The translations under genes were made by a program, and so were the position numbers. A model generated the notes under the pieces. The model did not search any database. It saw only the letters and a program-made list of their open reading frames with translations, and was not told the DNA's origin. A stretch of DNA of 64,000 bases, taken from positions 310,001 through 374,000 of the forward strand of contig CAZVHP010000002.1 of assembly GCA_964627305.1 (NCBI GenBank), in the 5' to 3' direction. The DNA is from WJKG01 sp964627305 (GTDB lineage: Bacteria > Zixibacteria > MSB-5A5 > GN15 > FEB-12). The stretch's first letter is position 1. Each line of letters begins with the position of its first letter. This document shows, in pieces, positions 61,145-64,000 of this stretch.

Positions 61145-61617
61145 CCGGCAAGATCATCATAAATGGCAACAAGCGTGGTCATCACGGTCAGTGTTACCCC
61201 CACCTCGACCGCGAGTATGCCATAGTACCGCAGATAATCGGGCGTCAGCCCCGGTATTGGCAGGAAGTGGTAGTCAAGGTAGTTTCCACCCATCAGGACG
61301 GCCAGCAGCCCGACACCGGCGAAGATGAGCGCCCCTGCGGCACTCAGACGAAGAGCGACTCTCGATGGCATTATGGCCTGGCTCAAGGATGTCCCAAGAG
61401 ACAGGCGCAGCAGCAGGATGCCGGCAGCAATGATGACGCCGCCCTGAAACCCGCCGCCGGGACTGTAATGTCCATGGAAGAAGACATACATACCAATCAG
61501 GAGAATGACCGGCGCGATCCCGCGGCTGGCCACGTGTATGATAGGGCTGTCAGTAGGCTCCTTTACCCGGTCATCAAGGCACTCATCACGCGCCCTGTTA
61601 TCTGAAGGCGTGCTCAT
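61138..61617 (-). CDS. mrpB: Mrp antiporter subunit B
   Basis: 159 residues. The MnhB motif GHYSPGGGFQGGVIIAAGIL (near 50-70) is exact. Four helices. The N-terminal ~27 residues are polar and charged, an extension beyond the MnhB domain. Its start overlaps the MbhE-like stop as ATGA. Confidence 0.92.
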   Translation of the reverse strand: MSTPSDNRARDECLDDRVKEPTDSPIIHVASRGIAPVILLIGMYVFFHGHYSPGGGFQGGVIIAAGILLLRLSLGTSLSQAIMPSRVALRLSAAGALIFAGVGLLAVLMGGNYLDYHFLPIPGLTPDYLRYYGILAVEVGVTLTVMTTLVAIYDDLAGC

Positions 61618-61919
61618 GGCTTCCTCCGGCGCGTGTTCAGGATGAAGAAGCAGGCCATGCCCCCTGCGAAGATGACAATGGTCTCACCAAGAGTGTCGAT
61701 GCTCCGATAGTCGCCCAGAATGACCGTGACCATGTTCGGAGTCCGGGTATCCTTATAGGCGTTTTGGATGTAGTAGGTCCCAGCCACGGGGCTGCCGACA
61801 GGTGTGACAGTTTGGTGGACAGGAGAATTCAGATCACCACGCGGCGGAAGCTCCACAACGGTGGCCAACAATACGCCAAAGAACGCCGCCAGAAGGATGT
61901 ACTGCAGTGCTGCTTTCAA
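61614..61919 (-). CDS. MbhE-like (MrpA C-terminal) subunit
   Basis: 101 residues. TPNMVTVILGDYRSIDTLGE followed by TIVIFAGGMACFFIL matches the C-terminal part of MrpA and the MbhE subunit of membrane-bound hydrogenases. It has two helices. It overlaps the genes on both sides by ATGA. Confidence 0.85.
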   Translation of the reverse strand: MKAALQYILLAAFFGVLLATVVELPPRGDLNSPVHQTVTPVGSPVAGTYYIQNAYKDTRTPNMVTVILGDYRSIDTLGETIVIFAGGMACFFILNTRRRKP

Positions 61920-62161
61920 TCTCGGCTCTTCCTCGATGTTCTGCGAATAGCGATTATACTGAATAGACCAACTGCACCAGCACCGACTACCGCCTCGGTG
62001 AAGGCTGCGTCGATGGCGCCAAGTGAGACCATGATGGCGGCGGTCATGAAGCTGAACACGTTCAGGGTCACAACTGCCGCCAACAGATTACGTACTCCCA
62101 AAGCAAGCAACGCGGCCACAATCAATATCACAAAAAGGGAGAACTCGATCAGCCAGTACAT
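61916..62161 (-). CDS. MbhD-like (DUF4040) subunit
   Basis: 81 residues from ATG 62161 (another ATG at 62218 would overlap mrpG by 29 bases and add a charged segment). The domain LLAAVVTLNVFSFMTAAIMV and GAIDAAFTEAVVGAGAVG fits MbhD/DUF4040, which is also found inside MrpA. With MbhE it makes up the missing C-terminal part of a MrpA-type subunit. Confidence 0.82.
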   Translation of the reverse strand: MYWLIEFSLFVILIVAALLALGVRNLLAAVVTLNVFSFMTAAIMVSLGAIDAAFTEAVVGAGAVGLFSIIAIRRTSRKSRD

Positions 62162-62189
62162 GAACCGTTGCTTCTCCTCTCCACTACTC

Positions 62190-62510
62190 TCATCTTCTTC
62201 TGCCGCTATCGCGTCCATACCACGGTTTCAGGCCAAACAGCAGGGCCCGCCTGGCCAGTTGATGTGACGCAACCGGACTGGTTACCGCAACAAAAGCAAT
62301 GATCAGCAGCAACTTGGCGGCATTCATTGATATCCCTTCGTAAACAGCCAGCCCGCTCAGGAACATGAGAATCCCCAGTGTATCGACCTTCCCGGAGGCA
62401 TGAGCGCGCGTGAAAAAATCGGGAAGCCGGTTAATGCCGATACTGCCGATGAGCATGAAGAACGTTCCTCCAAGCACCAGCAGCACCGTCAGCCCATCCT
62501 GCAAAGTCAT
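62190..62510 (-). CDS. mrpG: Mrp antiporter subunit G
   Basis: 106 residues with three helices and the family signature GSIGINRLPDFFTRAHASGK and DTLGILMFLSG. Overlaps mrpF by ATGA. Confidence 0.92.
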   Translation of the reverse strand: MTLQDGLTVLLVLGGTFFMLIGSIGINRLPDFFTRAHASGKVDTLGILMFLSGLAVYEGISMNAAKLLLIIAFVAVTSPVASHQLARRALLFGLKPWYGRDSGRRR

Positions 62511-62788
62511 TTCGCAACCCTCTCTCTTTCCTTGCGGCGAAAGTACTTACCCATCGCGATCACTCCGACGAAGTTCAGAATGGCGTAACCCATGGAAATG
62601 TCGATGAACATGTCCAGTCGGTCGAACAGCAGTCCGAACAGGAGAATCAGGGTCAGGGTCTTGGCTCCCACCGCAGCAGCTCCAAGAAGACGATCAAACA
62701 CACTCGGTCCCCTGTACACCCGGTAAAAGGGAATAAGCAGGGCCACACAAAGGATCAGGGCTATCGAAATGAAGAAAGTGTTCATCAT
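62507..62788 (-). CDS. mrpF: Mrp antiporter subunit F
   Basis: 93 residues with three helices. YRVYRGPSVFDRLLGAAAVG and DISMGYAILNFVGVIAMGKY match MrpF/MnhF. Overlaps mrpE by ATGA. Confidence 0.92.
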   Translation of the reverse strand: MMNTFFISIALILCVALLIPFYRVYRGPSVFDRLLGAAAVGAKTLTLILLFGLLFDRLDMFIDISMGYAILNFVGVIAMGKYFRRKERERVAK

Positions 62789-63381
62789 GTAGCCCGTCCG
62801 GATGTGATCACTTCTAAGTCACGGCAGACGAGTTCTCTGTCACACTCCCTCCTGTACAGCTTGCACACCTTTGCTCCCATCCGGCCGCTGAAGGGATCCT
62901 CATCGGTGTCATGTGTCAGAGTGTGCACTACGAAGCGGTTGCCCTTAATCTCCAGTGTCAGCGTTCCGGGAGTCAGTGTGATAGAATTGCCCAGAATCAC
63001 GCGAGCGATCACATTGGGTTGCTCCGACGTGAAGCGAACGATCACCGGCTGAATGGGCATTCTGGGGTGAAGGATTATGTACGCCACATAGAACCCGGAT
63101 TTCACCATCTGCCAGACCAGCCAGAGCAAATACAGGGTCAGGCGAGGCAAATCTATATGGGATGAGCCACTCGGCTCATTCTCTGCAAGTGGGATGCTGC
63201 GCAGTTTGCTGTTCAGCCACAAAACCAACGCGATTGATACGGCGCCCCACGCCAGGTAATCGGGTTCAAACCTGCCGCTGATGAGGACCCACACTGCCGC
63301 CAGCAGCAGCGCCTGAAGAACCAGGCCGCGATAGCGAAGCCAGAAAGACGAGCGCGGCCCGTTACGTGATAGTCTTCCCAT
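62785..63381 (-). CDS. mrpE: Mrp antiporter subunit E
   Basis: 198 residues. Two to three N-terminal helices and a cytoplasmic domain with GNSITLTPGTLTLEIKGNRF match MrpE/MnhE. First gene of the operon; ATG 63381 was chosen, with GAGGGGG 10 bases upstream. A weak promoter (TTGCAT-17-TAGGTT) may lie near 63455-63485. Confidence 0.9.
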   Translation of the reverse strand: MGRLSRNGPRSSFWLRYRGLVLQALLLAAVWVLISGRFEPDYLAWGAVSIALVLWLNSKLRSIPLAENEPSGSSHIDLPRLTLYLLWLVWQMVKSGFYVAYIILHPRMPIQPVIVRFTSEQPNVIARVILGNSITLTPGTLTLEIKGNRFVVHTLTHDTDEDPFSGRMGAKVCKLYRRECDRELVCRDLEVITSGRAT

Positions 63382-63702
63382 CAAACGACTACCCCCTCAC
63401 CGTCTCGCAGGGTGTTGTGGTTGTTATGGCACCGTTCCAGCATGGCTGCACTAACCTAAAACACGGTCGATCGTAATGCAATTGCTTTCGTAACCAGCAG
63501 CTCATGCCGACGGTTTCCAGAATCCGTAAGATGAGGACGGATTGCGATTGCAGGACTCGCGCTCATGAGAGATCGTCTTGACGCGAATAGCCGAGATAGT
63601 GCGATTATGCCCGTCACGAGATCCCGGAAATCATCCTGAACCTGGCCGCCCGCCCGCACCAACAATGTTGACCCGGACGCGTCAGCAGGCCATACTACCG
63701 GT
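63382..63702. other. Divergent intergenic region between mrpE and the sensor gene
   Basis: About 320 bases without a convincing gene. It contains weak promoter-like boxes toward mrpE and the promoter of the sensor gene at 63668-63696. Confidence 0.6.
63668..63696 (+). promoter_or_regulatory. Promoter abutting the terminal sensor gene
   Basis: TTGACC (63668-63673), 17 bases, CATACT (63691-63696), ending 6 bases before the ATG at 63703. Confidence 0.6.
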
Positions 63703-64000
63703 ATGCTCACCGGATCGAGAAAGCTGTTGCTGGTCGGCCTGTTTTCTGTCGCCATAATCGTCCTGGTCAATCTGGCCTGGTGGCTCTTCTACAACAAGAG
63801 CGCCGAGCTGTTGGACCATCAACTGGAGCGCCGGTTGTCGGCGGTGGCCTCAATAACAGCATCATCTGTGAGTACGCAGGCGGTTGAGAACCTTAGCGCC
63901 GGCGGACTGCAGACCTACTCAGAGGTATTCAGTCGACTTGAAGAGGTTCGCCGCGCCGACTCACTGGCCGAGGTGTTTATTCTTGATGAGCGGTATCGCT
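63703..64000 (+). CDS. Membrane sensor protein, probably a histidine kinase, 3' end cut by window edge
   Basis: The visible 99 residues begin MLTGSRKLLLVGLFSVAIIV, with one transmembrane helix (about 9-30). A helical periplasmic segment follows (KSAELLDHQLERRLSAVASI, SRLEEVRRADSLAEVFILDE) that resembles the input region of sensor kinases. The catalytic domains lie beyond the window, so the kinase call is an inference from layout. The promoter abuts the ATG and there is no Shine-Dalgarno sequence. Confidence 0.65.
   Translation, partial: MLTGSRKLLLVGLFSVAIIVLVNLAWWLFYNKSAELLDHQLERRLSAVASITASSVSTQAVENLSAGGLQTYSEVFSRLEEVRRADSLAEVFILDERYR

Noticed and set aside
63456..63770. 104-codon minus-strand frame
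   Set aside because: It covers the start and promoter of the sensor gene and has no recognisable features.

Overview
The window reads as one continuous bacterial chromosome segment of moderately high GC. It carries about 63 protein genes, packed tightly on both strands. I found no tRNA, rRNA, CRISPR array, insertion sequence or phage gene. The gene mix suggests an uncultured Gram-negative-type lineage near the FCB group or the old deltaproteobacteria. Candidate phylum Zixibacteria is my best guess, not a proof. Pointers are a DUF2723 membrane protein, DUF5683, a DUF6599-like lipoprotein, a head-GIN DUF2807 protein, HEAT-repeat plus HD-GYP genes, an RsbU-type phosphatase, and a ribosomal operon ordered rpsF-rpsR-DUF2232-rplI. 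Lipoproteins, Sec signal peptides and lipid-linked sugar enzymes point to an elaborate envelope.

Layout. 1-7 kb: an edge-truncated DUF2723 gene, a helix-turn-helix/DUF2087 regulator, a lysine-2,3-aminomutase-family radical SAM enzyme behind a long structured leader, an SDR dehydrogenase and an M23 endopeptidase. 7-12 kb: an ECF-like sigma factor, a copper P-type ATPase and a cytoplasmic histidine kinase/CheV pair. 12-19 kb: pth, rpsF, rpsR, DUF2232, rplI, a bifunctional nuclease, a TPR/periplasmic-binding fusion and a three-gene operon of unknown function. 19-25 kb: gyrB coupled to a DciA-like gene, a DUF2807 protein, a zinc-ribbon protein, two small coupled genes preceded by an apparently non-coding transcribed region, and a cysteine-rich protein. 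25-37 kb: a DPPR-synthase-like UbiA protein with a lipoprotein, a diacylglycerol-kinase-family protein, DUF5683, HD-GYP/HEAT, a nucleotide-sugar dehydrogenase, a TPR protein, a GAF-GAF-SpoIIE phosphatase and a haem-domain-like lipoprotein. 37-46 kb: an AbfD/HpaB-family flavoprotein, a GT2, a CYTH protein, the yajC-def-fmt-rng operon, a nickel superoxide dismutase and a DUF2953/GerW pair. 46-55 kb: a DUF885 peptidase, an RlmD-like methyltransferase, YqaA, a CorC-like protein, HtpX and a DAACS transporter with a 450-residue disordered tail. 55-63 kb: a ten-gene Mrp-type antiporter operon that includes NuoL- and NuoM-like subunits. The last 300 bases start a membrane sensor protein cut by the window edge.

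Several units work together clearly. yajC, def, fmt and rng share a near-consensus promoter and join protein export, formyl-Met handling and RNA processing. The ten Mrp genes are linked by repeated ATGA stop-start overlaps and must form one cation/proton antiporter. UbiA and the lipoprotein, DciA and GyrB, and HEAT and HD-GYP are also translationally coupled. A recurrent feature is genes without a Shine-Dalgarno sequence whose predicted -10 box ends 6-9 bases before the start codon (copA, the UbiA gene, the DAG-kinase gene, the CYTH gene and the terminal sensor gene). This suggests leaderless transcripts.

The points most worth follow-up are the structured leader of the aminomutase-family gene, the promoter-driven non-coding region at 23.87-24.42 kb, the transporter with the long charged disordered tail, the Mrp/NuoL/NuoM composite whose NuoL-like subunit has Lys where the key TM5 Glu should be, and the AbfD-like enzyme that lacks one iron-sulfur ligand.
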